Shown here piece by piece: positions 34,501-44,571 of a stretch of DNA of 64,000 nucleotides (positions within the stretch are counted from its first letter, which is position 1; every line of letters starts with the position of its first letter). A program made the position numbers and the translations under genes. The notes below the pieces were generated by a model. That model did no database searches, was not told where the DNA came from, and saw nothing but the letters and a program-made list of their open reading frames with translations. Where the stretch lies: positions 434,001 to 498,000 of the forward strand of contig OZ037930.1 in assembly GCA_964035575.1 (NCBI GenBank). The letters run 5' to 3'. Source of the DNA: Rhynchopus sp. YZ270_cl-10 (Eukaryota; Euglenozoa; Diplonemea; Diplonemida; Diplonemidae).

Positions 34501-35644
34501 CAGAGCGACGCCGTGCAAATGGGAGAATGTCTTGGGGCTGCCCTTCTTGGCTTCGTGCGAGGAGGATGGCCCGTTTGTTAACCGGGGTTTTGGCGGTAGG
34601 AGATGCAGAGACAGACGGAGCAATCGAAGCGCAGATAGAGGAAGACCCCCAGCCTCCTGACACATAGCTTAGATTGTCCGAGACGTCTTCTTTGATGGAG
34701 GGCACCGTGCCGCATTGACTGCTTCGTATCGATTCTACCCGCTGTTTGCTATTTTCCAAAGGATTCGTCATCGGGGAAGGTGTCTCTCTCTCTGGTGTTG
34801 ACCTTCCCGATTCGTTCAAAATAGGGGTAATCAGTTTGAACGGAGAAGAAATGGTGGAAATACCATGTTTTTCAATAAATTTCATTCTCGTTGTATGCGC
34901 CAAGGTCATCGCATCCCCACCATCCGCAGCGTCTGCGACAAAAGCTTGCAACGCCTTCTTGGAGATCAACATTCCACTAACTACTGCAGCATCGTTAAGA
35001 AGCGTGATAGACGCATATCGAACCAGGGTGTACATTATAGCAAGCGAAGTGACCACCCAGGTAATACCGTGCGCAGTGTTTTCTGTTCGTGTTGCGGGGT
35101 TCGAGGAGATGGCGCATACGGCTTCCTCTCCGGAGGAAAGAAGCGACATTAATGTGCTAGGGATGACCACGAGGTATACCAGCATATACCCCTGCATCGC
35201 CTGTCGTATGCGTAGTGGGACGACCTTTTGTAGATCCTTCGGTTTTTCGCCTGCCGAAGAAAAGAGCGGAGTATACTGCAACTCAACGTATTTCGTGATG
35301 TATACTGACACCCAAGGGAACATCAAATCTAAGGCCAAAGAAATGCTCCCCACACCATTCGCGTCGCAGCCGTAGAACCGTAAAAACGTGGCAAGCGGAA
35401 TGCCAACCAGCTGTACATTTGTAAGCACATAGATCGCACCGTGAGATCGGCGGACCCGCATATATAATACCCCAGAGGCCAGCACGCACCCCGAAATGGC
35501 CACGGCCACACCCAACCCTGCCTCCCAACCAGAGAACGCAAACCGGATCAACAGGTACAACAGCAGCAATGCACTGACATGGCCGTTCACACTCCCTTCA
35601 AGCGAATCGAAGATAGGGTCCAACAGGCCGATTCCATGCGCCAT
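31523..35644 (-). CDS. CNG/HCN-type channel fused to an N-terminal membrane module and EF-hand
   Basis: 1373 residues. Residues ~20-240 hold several hydrophobic segments that form a separate N-terminal membrane module. After a Ser-rich linker comes an EF-hand loop DGNGTGYLHEED (~531). A six-TM region spans ~731-960. The pore segment near 913-935 reads TMSGLSRGQPMP where CNG channels have TIGETPPP and HCN channels GYG. The expected S4 (NPLYRLNKAILIVNLNG) has few basic residues, so voltage sensing is doubtful. A C-linker (YKKVPKEFLEECISYY) precedes a cyclic-nucleotide-binding domain. Its phosphate-binding cassette FFGEIALLYSVRRTATITAL is canonical (~1107-1126). A role as a Ca2+- and cyclic-nucleotide-regulated cation channel is inferred. 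On the coding strand a TTCTTTTTTAG acceptor-like site lies 16 nt before the start. Confidence 0.85.
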   Translation of the reverse strand: MAHGIGLLDPIFDSLEGSVNGHVSALLLLYLLIRFAFSGWEAGLGVAVAISGCVLASGVLYMRVRRSHGAIYVLTNVQLVGIPLATFLRFYGCDANGVGSISLALDLMFPWVSVYITKYVELQYTPLFSSAGEKPKDLQKVVPLRIRQAMQGYMLVYLVVIPSTLMSLLSSGEEAVCAISSNPATRTENTAHGITWVVTSLAIMYTLVRYASITLLNDAAVVSGMLISKKALQAFVADAADGGDAMTLAHTTRMKFIEKHGISTISSPFKLITPILNESGRSTPERETPSPMTNPLENSKQRVESIRSSQCGTVPSIKEDVSDNLSYVSGGWGSSSICASIAPSVSASPTAKTPVNKRAILLARSQEGQPQDILPFARRRSAASSAGSRETMSLNMDRSMASYSEMESAVQTSLRQAARRRRMSNDFSSRSNPGSRRCSVVSEVAERSHRGLRKKRPEKRPDADLDVEQNDLGDLLENTSNDELSDTYEDPPLASSIGNTVATRPLRRSIVGAALSPQAQISYEDQLFTIWNVVDGNGTGYLHEEDVLSVLQICGVNMVPEIYEEFLRMSFGGAEMASFLSFCAAFEDCRTEDVFATVHCRIRLAAMIERYRDPRSQLRAQRICEDVSTTPGTLLDDELIEALRRLNLPYHWFDIQLLKEELGIEGAVDASDFVTVFTCFHPLLIQEAIEPEVLQQARKALQRRDIKAVYSTSEQTRRDAAAAEQESLTKRIPVVFAYTFTTFVLCIMEAAFHIDHSGHEGIIIGYLVSDVLYAAYLCHKMIMPYEEGGHLELNRSKIVKRYLKSSGALTDLICLFPLDLVGIALESRIARNPLYRLNKAILIVNLNGLASASFAKLMNSPTSVRILQSFFWVVMQMHVLSCVFKLVAEKEGDFKTAKITTVPFYSTLTTALQYLQAADYAIKTMSGLSRGQPMPETDWQTLNALLTCMTGVAAYAYFLSTVSHVTQMKSQSSMLTSKVDSVKGHLQYKKVPKEFLEECISYYKHVFATTGFVQEGTLDDLPRDLEILVNVITCRSMLSKVPIFLSACDNGEFVYALSLKLRPETMSPGQVVTEKGAVGSTMYFIIYGEFELQLADLGVGVLQAGNFFGEIALLYSVRRTATITALRFCNVLRLEKQDFEEVAELFPVEMRNIRSAARDRIAALIHHEKLKDDSEEVVPILHSPKAGQRPRETSVLFSDGSSQLSHNSGRSEDVVDWVEKTQNKESNIVDEDSSLKIDRQKFCESTEENPFVVSKPAPRNPSLRKEKEDVLSREPSSMLLTKHTFVGKRVKMLGERASTQGMSLQEQRTFAENRSSQAEGTFVPYRGSSLAVSQASGGGVCEGRGGEGGGKEEVQEEMFGNSIVRMQTEHVEE

Positions 35645-37636
35645 CTGATAGGTAGCTAACTAAAAAAGAACTCCACGGAATAACCCAAAAAGTACATGGG
35701 GAAATCAGACAAGGCGTGTAGAGGGATGACACAATATTGATGTAGAAGCGGGTGGCATTGTGGTGGAAAGAAGTGGTGGAAAGAAATGGTCGGGGGGGAG
35801 GGATGTGTGTGTGGGGTTTATTAAGTAGTATGCAGCACGGTAAAGTGGGGTATTTGGTGTGGTGCTGCTATTGTGGTGATAATGAGGTGAGGTAGGGGAT
35901 AGGAGGTGTTTTGTCAAAAAAACGGGGAGGGGGGAGAGAGGGGGAGAGGGAGTTTTTGCTTTTGTGTTTTGCTTGTTATTTTTTTTAGCTTTTGGGGGGG
36001 TGGTTGTACACCCGTTAAAAGAGAATAAAAATAATAAACGAAAACACAAAAAATGGGTCATTTAGATTTTTGCGTTTTTTCTGAAAAAAAAACGTACGGA
36101 TAGAACAGAACAGAGAAAATCATCAAAAAAGAAGAAAAAAAAAGAAAAAAAAAGAAAAAAAAAAAGAGAAGTTGAAAGTGCGAACACCCCAACCGTTCAT
36201 CGGCGGACGGAGGCACTGAATAAAAAAACCATGAAATATGCATTTCTCGCTGCACACGTCTGTATAATGGAGGTGGATAGAGAACATAAGTTTCACCTCC
36301 AAATAAATGAAAACTTATTTCAAAATGCTTTCTATTCTACTGAACAGAAGGCATAATAGGGTGCACTAAATGTACCCAATTTTTTTTAAAAATGAAAACC
36401 TGAAAATACAAAGCCCTCTCAATGACAGTGTACCTAGATACAATATGTTCGACCGTCGTCATCACCCACCCACCCACCCCCAACCCCCCCCACCAATATG
36501 TTCTCATGTTCACATGGAAAAAAGGGGAAGAAAAAATTGAAAGTAAGATAACCTTTAGCCTCTTGCTTAGTCACTTGCCTTTGGCTTGAAATGTGTCTCA
36601 TAGAAAGGGAGAAACACGAATTTTTTGAGAGGAATGCAAAAAAAAGAAAAGTTTATAAGATGATCCTAAGCCTCTCGTGCTTAGTCACCTTATCATATTC
36701 GTTATCGCACAGCATCAGCTGCGCTGATGCTGTGCGATAAAGAAAGGGTTCGCTTTTTTGTTTTGCCTTTTTTTTGCTCAGGAGTAAGAAACGGATCTGA
36801 GTTGCATTTGAAAAGAAAAGGGAAAAAGAGCTCTACTCACCAGTCTAAAAACTGGTGAGAAAAATAAATATTGTTTCATATACTAAAAATAAACAAAAAT
36901 AAAACAAATGAAAGATTGATGTACCTCTCGTGCACACATATAACAGAAGCAAACACACCACCCCCCCCACCTCCCTGAATAACACAAATAATAATGCAAA
37001 ATCTACCCACAAAAATTCCTAACAGGATGGTGAATAATAGTAATAAAACAACCAAAGCTATCTAACAGGCACCTTTCGCCTTCCCTTTTACTTGCATACT
37101 GGGGCACTTCGTTTAAACGATCAGAATACATCAAAAAATGCAAAAGAAAGAAAATAGAGAATAGCTTACCATACGAGCCTGAGCCTCCCTTAGCTTAGTC
37201 TGATTAGATTACTTAATGTTTTGAACATTGGCTATTCATCAATCTTTTTTTGCCTCAACCTTGATTGCAATTGGCATCGCAAACCAAAATAATACAGCTC
37301 TATTGATGTAGCATCTTCTGATAGGAAAAAAAATGCACAGTATGCCACAGTATGATGCCACCACCCCCTCCTCCTCCTCCTCCTCTCTTAGCTTCTACTT
37401 AGCTACACCTATGTGTTCATTTCCACGAGACACGGTTCACATCTGAGGTTCTCTCCACAAAAAGACCAAGACAATACTAGCAGCATTCATCAACCAATGA
37501 ATTTCAACCTTTCGACAAAAGCTCGCTCACCCTCTCACCCCCCTGGTGTGTACCCCCCAACCATGCGGTCTGGCATCCATTTTTCGAGGTTGACATTTCA
37601 AAAAATGGGGGCAAAGCGCCAAAGAAAAAAATAAGG
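35645..37636. other. Spacer with dense hairpin modules
   Basis: No gene. Hairpins with CTCT loops occur at 36541-36578, 36654-36692, 36905-36945 and 37165-37210. A perfect 18-bp stem lies at 36702-36740. TTGTTTC/CTATTCTACTGAA-type fragments are at about 36310-36352 and 36868. A GAAAATACAAAGCC module is at 36401 and a CCAACCATGCGGTC module near 37558. CCT repeats lie near 37368-37385. Confidence 0.55.
36654..36740. repeat. Hairpin plus perfect 18-bp palindrome
   Basis: The CTCTCGT hairpin (36654-36692) is followed by a 39-bp palindrome (36702-36740) with stem TTATCGCACAGCATCAGC and a 3-base loop. The left arm plus the hairpin match 44833-44904, the 3' end of a coding-like remnant. Confidence 0.9.
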
Positions 37637-39079
37637 TTAATGCTCACTCGCATGCGCAGACCCTTCGTACATATGTCTCAACACATATGCATAGCTGACC
37701 CACTTCTCTAGGTCGTGCTGTTTGAGTGGCATTTTGCTGAGGCCTTGGAGGTATATCATTGACTCGGAGAAATCTGAGTTTATTATGTGTTTGCGAACGT
37801 CGAGGAGAAGCGACGCGCAGACGTACACATGCAGGGCAGGGTAGTCCGACCCTTCCGCAAGGTATGTATCCCAGAGCCGAACCACCAGCATCAACGGCAG
37901 CTCGCGGACAAGCAGACAGTTCATCCACCGGAAGCTGAACTGCAGAAACTCCAGCCCTTCCGCGTCAAGATGCGCGACCAACGCTTCGTCACAGCGCTCC
38001 ACCACCCCCTTCAGCTTTAACACCATACTTTGAATTCCTATTTGCCCTGCAGTGAAGTTGCTTTGCACCTTCCGCAGCATAAAGGTAAGACACCAATACA
38101 CATCTGCTTCTACCCCATCTAAGACCTCTTTGCTCAAAGAATCGAGCATGGTGTTGCACTCTGCTAGCGTCGAATTGAACAATGCTTTTGTAGTAAAATG
38201 CTCGCCAAGAAAAACGAGAAAGAGTGGAGTAGTCAGGTCGTTGATGCCCTGGACGTAGCCGGAGGCAGGGTTTCTGATGGACCAAACGTAGAGCAATCTC
38301 TCCATCATATCTTTGACGGTTTGCGAGCGGAAGAGTTGGTATTCATTGAGGGTGCGCGGAACGTCGATGTGAATTTGGTGTCGCATTTGCAGCTCCTGTT
38401 CTGGGGCGGGTGGGAGGTGAGGGAGATGCATATGAGTTCCGTCGGGAAGGATCTTTCCATTCGATTCATAGTACCGTTCGACGTACTCAACGTATTCTGC
38501 GCGTTTGCGTGAAAGGGATTTCTCTCGTCGAGATAATGTGCATGGAACGTATCCGGTCAAAATTCTCCAAGCGTCTGCACGGTGTGACTCTGGAACGCCG
38601 GTCCAACAGAGTTCTCTAAACCCGCCGGATTCGTCCGCGTTTTCTCCTAATGTGATGTCCGGTTTGCGGAGGATTTTGGCAAAGAGGGCAGCCCTGTGGT
38701 CGACTTCTGAAATCTTCTTCGTTTCGGTTTCGTAGCGTTCGTTGTAGGTTGAGTTGTAGTTGAGGCGTGGAAGTGAAGGTGGAGGAGTGGCAGCAAGGGA
38801 ACGTGGTGTTGTGTGTGCAGAGGCAACGGAGGTCGCAATAGGCGGTGCGACAGACGAGCTTGCAGTAGAGGTGACCGACTGCGCAAGAACGTCACAGCTC
38901 GCACTCTGCGGGATCGTCCCACGACGTTGGGTGACATGGTGCGGGGTGTCCGTCGTCACATTCACAATCGCGCCGGGAAACACCGTGCAGGTCTTCTTCT
39001 TCTTCGCCTTCGCTTGAGGTGGATGCACCAAATTGAAATGTCGCGCCACCTGTACGGTCACCCCACCATAATCTGCCAT
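37637..39079 (-). CDS. TBC1D22: TBC1D22-like Rab GTPase-activating protein
   Basis: 480 residues. The ~125 N-terminal residues are Ser/Thr/Ala-rich and disordered. The TBC domain begins near residue 150 with WTGVPESHRADAWRILTGYVP. The arginine finger is in IHIDVPRT (~233) and the glutamine finger in SGYVQGINDL (~272), both intact, so GAP activity on a Rab is expected. The RREKSLSRKRAEYVEYV spacing and the PASGYVQGINDL...PLFLVFL run match the TBC1D22A/B subfamily, which is linked to Golgi traffic. Length and single-domain layout fit. On the coding strand a long C/T tract (about 39118-39150) is followed by a TTAG 6-8 nt before the ATG, an acceptor-like arrangement. Confidence 0.9.
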   Translation of the reverse strand: MADYGGVTVQVARHFNLVHPPQAKAKKKKTCTVFPGAIVNVTTDTPHHVTQRRGTIPQSASCDVLAQSVTSTASSSVAPPIATSVASAHTTPRSLAATPPPSLPRLNYNSTYNERYETETKKISEVDHRAALFAKILRKPDITLGENADESGGFRELCWTGVPESHRADAWRILTGYVPCTLSRREKSLSRKRAEYVEYVERYYESNGKILPDGTHMHLPHLPPAPEQELQMRHQIHIDVPRTLNEYQLFRSQTVKDMMERLLYVWSIRNPASGYVQGINDLTTPLFLVFLGEHFTTKALFNSTLAECNTMLDSLSKEVLDGVEADVYWCLTFMLRKVQSNFTAGQIGIQSMVLKLKGVVERCDEALVAHLDAEGLEFLQFSFRWMNCLLVRELPLMLVVRLWDTYLAEGSDYPALHVYVCASLLLDVRKHIINSDFSESMIYLQGLSKMPLKQHDLEKWVSYAYVLRHMYEGSAHASEH

Positions 39080-39412
39080 CCTTTTTTCCTAATTTTTTTT
39101 TTTTGAATTTTTAGAGAAGATGGGAGGGGGGGAGAGGGAGGTGGGGAGTGGGTGTGCAATTAGATTCATATACTTTCAGTTCACAGAATTGAAAGTATTT
39201 GCGAGGGTCAACACATGTGTGAAAAAAATAATGTTGAGAAAGAAATACCCTTTGATGGGGTCTCATAGATCGAGCAGGAAAAAAAAGGATTTGTAGGTCC
39301 TCTAAGAAGAAGAGGTGGGATTAAAAAAGTCAAAAAAAGTCGTCCCGAAGGGTTAGTGAAATCAACGAAAAAAAAAAAAACACTTTTTTTTCCTTTTTAC
39401 GTATCAGAGTTA

Positions 39413-40104
39413 CCTACCCCCCCCCCCGTGCATAAGTCTGCGTATAAGTCCGATTTTTGGGGGGGCTGAGGGCCTCCGGACTTATACACGGGGTTTCGGA
39501 CTTATGCACGGGTATCGGACTTATACACCGGTTTTGTGCACCCAGGTACCCAGACCCATGCAGGGTCACATGACCTCAGTGTGAGTGACCCACATGTGAC
39601 ACCGCTAAATTTACCCTGTCTTCGTGCACCTTCGGCACAACGCCGCAGACAGGCCAAACAGCGTTGGAGGAATGCTTGCTGTGCAGGTATCAAACATGAG
39701 AACCCACTCAACAAGGGACACCTTTTGGCTGTTGAGACTGTTTGGGGTGCAAAGTTTTCCACAATGTTGCAGTAACAGGTGCACATCTTTGAGCATTGTG
39801 AGGATGATGTTTTGACATGAGAAGCGTGAAGATGATCCCTGGTGAATACACCACCAATAAAAATAAAGTTACGCTCGCTTCGCTCGCGGAAAAATACCTC
39901 AAATTTTTTCTCCCGCTCGCTTCGCGAGCGGGAAAACGCCTCAAAAAAATTTCTCCCCACCACTAGTACACAAAACCGGTGTATAAGTCGGCCTGTGCAT
40001 AAGTCCGATCCTGAGCCCAAATCTGCCCGGACTTATACACGGGTCATCGGACTTATGCACGGGTCATGGGGGTCGGACTTATGCACGGGGGGGGGGGGGG
40101 TAGG
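39413..40104. mobile_element. 692-bp TIR element with TA duplication and C/G runs at its ends
   Basis: The ends are CCTACCCCCCC and complement followed by GTGCATAAGTC, flanked by TA (39411-39412, 40105-40106). Many inverted and direct copies of GGACTTATRCACGGG lie inside both ends. Two GC repeats CGCTCGCTTCGCTCGCGG occupy about 39860-39935. No transposase. Confidence 0.88.
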
Positions 40105-41118
40105 TACTATTTATTCGTGGATTGGTTTTTTGGTGCTTTTTTTTTACTGTTTGGGTTGCAGGGTGGTGTACCCCCGAACCCTCGGTGGGCTGAACAAAAT
40201 GGTTCATAAAAAAAACAGAAAAAAATTTTCAAAAGATGTGTCAAATCACAACTTACTTATTGAATCAAAAAAAAAAAAAAAAAACACGGGTTGCCTACGA
40301 TCGTAGTGCGATCGTCGGAAACCCGTGATAAAAGGTCTAACAGCATCTCCTCACCTTCTTGGTGGATACGAACATTTTTTTTTTTTTGAAAGAAAGAGTG
40401 CAAAAGAAATTTTTGATGAACTGGCCTTGGAATACACGCTGACAAAAACACATGACATTATTATTTTTCTTGGCCGCCAGTTTTTTTTTGAAAAAAAAGC
40501 ACGCACGTATAAAAAGCGAACACAAAAAATTAAGCCTCGAACCAAAAAAAACGCTGACACAAAACAATAATTACGAATGCTTGGGCGATTGATTGATTGA
40601 GGGGTAAAATGGCACGTCGCAGGCAGGGCTACAAGCTCTTGATAGTACGCAGGTTTCTTGAGAGATGGCTGCGTTTTATCCAAGAGAAACTTTCCAGCCC
40701 CCTCCTTTTTTCTTGGGGAGAACGGGAGAACGGTTCAAACCCTGACTTTTGAAAAATTTTTTTTTTGCACTACAAAAGCAGGGTTTTATGCCACAGCATA
40801 TAAATTGCACCCATGACAGCACAACTCTGATATTCGGGGTCTGGGGATGGGAGACATAACCGGACATAACATTCGAGCATATGACCAAAAAGGCAGTTTT
40901 TATGAGTTGACTTTAACCCCCCTTCTGCGCCAACAAAATGGACAACACAAATATGGGAGTCAAACATTACAAAACACAGCCCAAAGTCTCTCGAATACAC
41001 CGCCTACAACAGAGACGAACCATTTTGCTTTCAAAGAAAACATTTGGGAGGGACGCGACAAGGTATAAGTTTCGATGAAAACTCTCCTTTAGGTGGTGTG
41101 GAAAAACAGTGTAAAATA

Positions 41119-41218
41119 CAGTTGGGACAAAATATTGGCTAAAAAAAAGTCGCCAAAATTGCAAGAAAAACCCCCAAAATCTGCCATTATTTGGTCGCCA
41201 AAGTTTCTTGTCCAACTG
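41119..41218. mobile_element. 100-bp Tc1/mariner-type TIR element
   Basis: The ends are CAGTTGGGACAA and TTGTCCAACTG with TA on both sides. It is the uninterrupted relative of the element in phosphatase intron 3. Confidence 0.8.
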
Positions 41219-42111
41219 TATACAGTCAATGCAGTGAAAGTATGGGTATAGGGAGCAACAAAAATGTTGCCTTCTTTTTTTTTAAAAGTGAAAAAGTGAA
41301 AAAGCGCAGCGAAATCACGAAAGGAAAAAAAAAACGCCTTCAGATTCACAGGTGCGGCGCAAAAAGAAAAAGAAAAAAAAGAATGGAGCTCATCCTCGGG
41401 TGTACACTAATACAACCAAGTTTTATTTTGTTTTTGTACTCAGGTAGCTGCTGTAAAGGCGTTCGTGTGCTAATACAGAAAGTATCCGTCAAGGCTGTTC
41501 TACAGAAGAGCATACCAAAGCGCAGAGACAGTTCCCGGCTACCGGCGAGGTCTCTTCCAATCTGTACCCTAGTTTCCTAGGGGGGCTCGTTGGCTTCACT
41601 GGCTAAGTTAACGTCCATCCCAAGGACGGAAGAAGAAAAACAATGAAACGAAGGTTCTGATTTGAGACAATAAAATGAAAAAGAAAAAAAGGCAAACATT
41701 TTTGGAGTGGTTTAACACCACTGCAAGAAATAGAGAGAGAAAATCTTAAGATGAAAGTGTGTTACTGTGCACACGCATCTTACAAGGAAATGGGGTTTTT
41801 AACAAAAAAGCGTGTAAAGCCTCTACAGGCAGACACTGAAACAAACAGAACACAACACATAAGGGCAGGGAATGAAATGACCCCCCCTGTTCCTCATTTT
41901 GAACTGCATCTTTTGACTATCACCTCTGACAAAAGAGGAGACCCTGAAAGGACTCCTTGAGGGAGGCCAGGGCTCCCTCTAGGGCCGAAGTTGAAAGGTT
42001 GGATGAACGCTGTAAAGAAAAGAGGAAGAAAGAAGGTGTGGAGTTCATCCTCGGGTATCTACACTAATACAACCAAGTTTTCAACGAAAGAAAAAAAAAA
42101 AAACAAGGTGA

Positions 42112-42196
42112 AATTGATAGTGCAAAACGCCTCTGGGACTGAGGCAACTTACACTCCGCAGGGTTATCGAACCCCCCTCTGGAGTGTTTTGCATTT
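42112..42196 (-). repeat. tRNA-like three-stem repeat (SINE-like?)
   Basis: On the minus strand TGCAAAAC pairs with GTTTTGCA and encloses two hairpins (ACTCC/GGAGT and GCCTC/GAGGC). The first contains GGGTTCGATAACCC, close to a tRNA B box. A diverged relative at about 11528-11600 keeps GGGTTCAATAACCC and the closing stem. It is not a full tRNA. Confidence 0.5.
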
Positions 42197-42815
42197 TGGG
42201 AGTTTGGAAGAACAAAAAAAAAAAGGTAAAACGTTGGTGGGGAGGAAAATCGGGAGGATCACAGTAGGATAATATACTGTCACCCTTCCCCGGGGAGCAA
42301 ATGTTGTTGTTCGCATTATTATTTTTTTTGAACGGAATAAAAAAAAAGGTGTGGTAAGACCTTTCCCTTCCCTCTGGCTCTTTTTTTTGCACACCTCTTT
42401 TCCAACTCCATTATTGCATTCACGCAAAAAACGAACACTGCTCTCACCGGATTCCCAAAAATACTATTTTTTTTTATTTAGATTAAAATGTGGAACAAAT
42501 AAAACACCTTTAAAGGACGCAATCAAGCCACAAAGAGATATAGACGGAAAGAAAACTTTTTGTGAAAAATGAATTTGTGCACCTCTCTTATGCATGCAAC
42601 ACTTCTCTTGTGCATAACACGCTTTGGGTTTGAAAAAAAAAGAAAAAAAAGAAAAATTAGAGAGATGTTCTGGAAAATAGAACACCATAAAAAAGAAAAA
42701 TTCTTCAATTCTTATCAAGAAAGCACCCTTTATAGAGGAAAGCATTTAGTACCTAGCATCTGACCTCAAAAAGCGAATTGGAGAATACCTTTTTTTCCCC
42801 TTCTTCTTTTCCCTT

Positions 42816-44351
42816 CTACCTCACCTTCTGCACAAACTTATGCTCCTCCGGCTTGGCAAGCGGCTCTGTAACCGACAGATCCTTTTCTTTGAAATAATCG
42901 ATCACCTCCTGAATGATCTCCTCTGCCCTCTCCTTGCACGCATGCGGCCCTTGCAGACGGTAGGATGCGTTCACCAGGGGCCCGTATTTGAGCATATCGT
43001 ATAGAGGGTGCGATGGGTCGTTCAGAATCTCTGTAGGGATGTTTCCTGTCTTCGCCATCATCCGCTCCATCATAGGGACCTCCATAGGCTGGGGGAGCGC
43101 AGGGATTTCGAACTGTCCACAGTAGGGGAGCGCCTTTTGACGACGCACCTCTGCGATTGTTTCCCGAATCGCCTCTGGTGTATCCGGGGCAACTCTGCCG
43201 TTGAACACCGCTGCGGCCCATCTTGCGCTGGGTTCCGACAGATAGAAGTACGATGCATAAGAGTTGTGCATTCCGATAAACGCAGCATTTGGCATGACAT
43301 CTGGGTCAGGGAAGGTCACTTCATGGAGTTCTACGTGATGAATCGCCGCAGATTTGTTGTAAGAAATCCCCTTTTGAACGGCCTCCGGGAGGAAACCGAG
43401 TTGGGTAACCATTCCACAGGCGGTGATGATGATGTCGAAATCGCGGGGTGGGTATGCAGCGTCGTTGAAGGTCAGAGTGGTCCCGTTACTCCCGGTCAGA
43501 CCACAGCGGAGAACGTCGACCTCTCCTGCAGCAACGGCTTTGGTGTATCCGGTGGCAATCCCCATGCGGATGTCGTCAAGCTCAGCGCCTTCGATGTTGA
43601 TCGGCCCGGTCGGTGCGGGGTGGCAGAAGATGGAAAGCTCCACCGCGTCTACAGGCTTGAGAAACTCCCTTCTATTGCAGATCATCTCCATTGGAAGGTC
43701 ATTCTGCTCTGCCGTCTTGTTGAAGTACCACACCGGGCTGCGCTGCAGCACCGCCACCCGAGCGCAGCCCCCCTTCCTCGCAAGCTCCACGGCAATTTCG
43801 GGGCCGGACAAATTCGCGCCAATGACCAACACCCTTTTGTCCTTAAACATTCCGTCTTCCTGGGTAGGGTTGCAATACTCGATCTGGTTGAGAATCCGAC
43901 CAGAGAAATCCTTCAGGTTGCGCTGCAGGGATTCACTAAGGAGTGGGGTGTTGTGCACTCCTGTCGCGACCATGAGGAAGTCAAAGTGGGTCCCATCAAC
44001 GGTCCACGATTTGTTCTCATTCAACTCCACCTTCTGCACCCGATGGTTAAATTTTATGTACTTCTCGTACCCATTGTGCGCAACAAAGTCCTCAAAGTAC
44101 TGAATCGACTCCTTCAGATCCGGGTAGATCTGCGTATCCTTCGGCCACGGGAACTTCGAAAAGCTGAACGTATATTTGCATTGGTTCAACGTCACACTGT
44201 CATAACAGATCTTAATGTCCTCAGACCATACCCCCCCCACAGTCGAGTTTGCTTCGAACACAGTAGGGATGAGCCCCTCCTCAAGCGAGGCATCCAATGC
44301 GCAAAGCCCAGACAGGCCAGCGCCAATGATTGCAACAGTCTTCTCAGACAT
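42816..44351 (-). CDS. Flavin-containing monooxygenase
   Basis: 511 residues. The N-terminal GAGLSG (residues ~11-16) is the FAD-binding Rossmann motif, followed by EANSTVGGVW, the usual acidic end of the second strand. The family fingerprint FxGxxxHxxxY is present as FSGRILNQIEY near residue 149, with Asn in place of His. A second nucleotide motif, VIGANLSGPEIA (~178), is the NADPH site. MVATGVHNTP matches the conserved ATG motif. It likely oxygenates a soft nucleophile (N or S) using NADPH and O2. No membrane anchor is seen. On the coding strand a CCCCCTCCCCCACAG acceptor-like sequence lies 45 nt before the start, followed by an A-rich leader. Confidence 0.9.
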   Translation of the reverse strand: MSEKTVAIIGAGLSGLCALDASLEEGLIPTVFEANSTVGGVWSEDIKICYDSVTLNQCKYTFSFSKFPWPKDTQIYPDLKESIQYFEDFVAHNGYEKYIKFNHRVQKVELNENKSWTVDGTHFDFLMVATGVHNTPLLSESLQRNLKDFSGRILNQIEYCNPTQEDGMFKDKRVLVIGANLSGPEIAVELARKGGCARVAVLQRSPVWYFNKTAEQNDLPMEMICNRREFLKPVDAVELSIFCHPAPTGPINIEGAELDDIRMGIATGYTKAVAAGEVDVLRCGLTGSNGTTLTFNDAAYPPRDFDIIITACGMVTQLGFLPEAVQKGISYNKSAAIHHVELHEVTFPDPDVMPNAAFIGMHNSYASYFYLSEPSARWAAAVFNGRVAPDTPEAIRETIAEVRRQKALPYCGQFEIPALPQPMEVPMMERMMAKTGNIPTEILNDPSHPLYDMLKYGPLVNASYRLQGPHACKERAEEIIQEVIDYFKEKDLSVTEPLAKPEEHKFVQKVR

Positions 44352-44395
44352 TTTTTTTTTTTTTTTTGGAGTTTAGAAAAGAGTCGTAAAAAATT

Positions 44396-44410
44396 CTGTG
44401 GGGGAGGGGG
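44396..44410 (-). promoter_or_regulatory. Possible splice acceptor for the monooxygenase leader
   Basis: CCCCCTCCCCCACAG on the coding strand is a textbook pyrimidine tract plus CAG, placed 45 nt before the ATG. It could serve cis- or trans-splicing. The sequence alone cannot tell. Confidence 0.4.
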
Positions 44411-44571
44411 CATGTATGTGAGGTTTGGGAGATCGGAGTCGGGTCGGCTATTTACAGTCATCAAAAAGGGGTGGATGTAGATGTAGACCCGGTCAAAATC
44501 GAAACAACGTTTTTTTATCGAGTCGATCCCAGTCAGTAGCTAGAAAATGGACAAAAATTTTGATGACGTAA

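Larger units (their letters stand above)
40105..42815. other. Spacer between the TBC gene's upstream element and the monooxygenase
   Basis: No supported gene. It includes a CACGGGTT hairpin (about 40284-40328) and a 100-bp TA element (41119-41218). Two inverted ACTTGGTTGTATTAG elements lie at about 41388-41428 and 42038-42082. Further items are a long hairpin (41744-41787) and a tRNA-like repeat (42112-42196). Minus-strand 41400-41640 reads as a mostly open frame but has an internal stop and no homology I recognise. Confidence 0.5.

Noticed and set aside
41930-41985. Minus-strand GLPQGVLSGSPLLS, reminiscent of a reverse transcriptase motif
   Set aside because: Only about 15 residues, with no neighbouring catalytic motif or frame continuity. 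A chance match is likely.
42160-42180. Possible tRNA gene
   Set aside because: A B-box-like hairpin is present but there is no acceptor stem, anticodon arm or A box at tRNA spacing.
43008-44480. 490-codon plus-strand frame
   Set aside because: Antisense shadow of the flavin monooxygenase, whose motifs are on the other strand.
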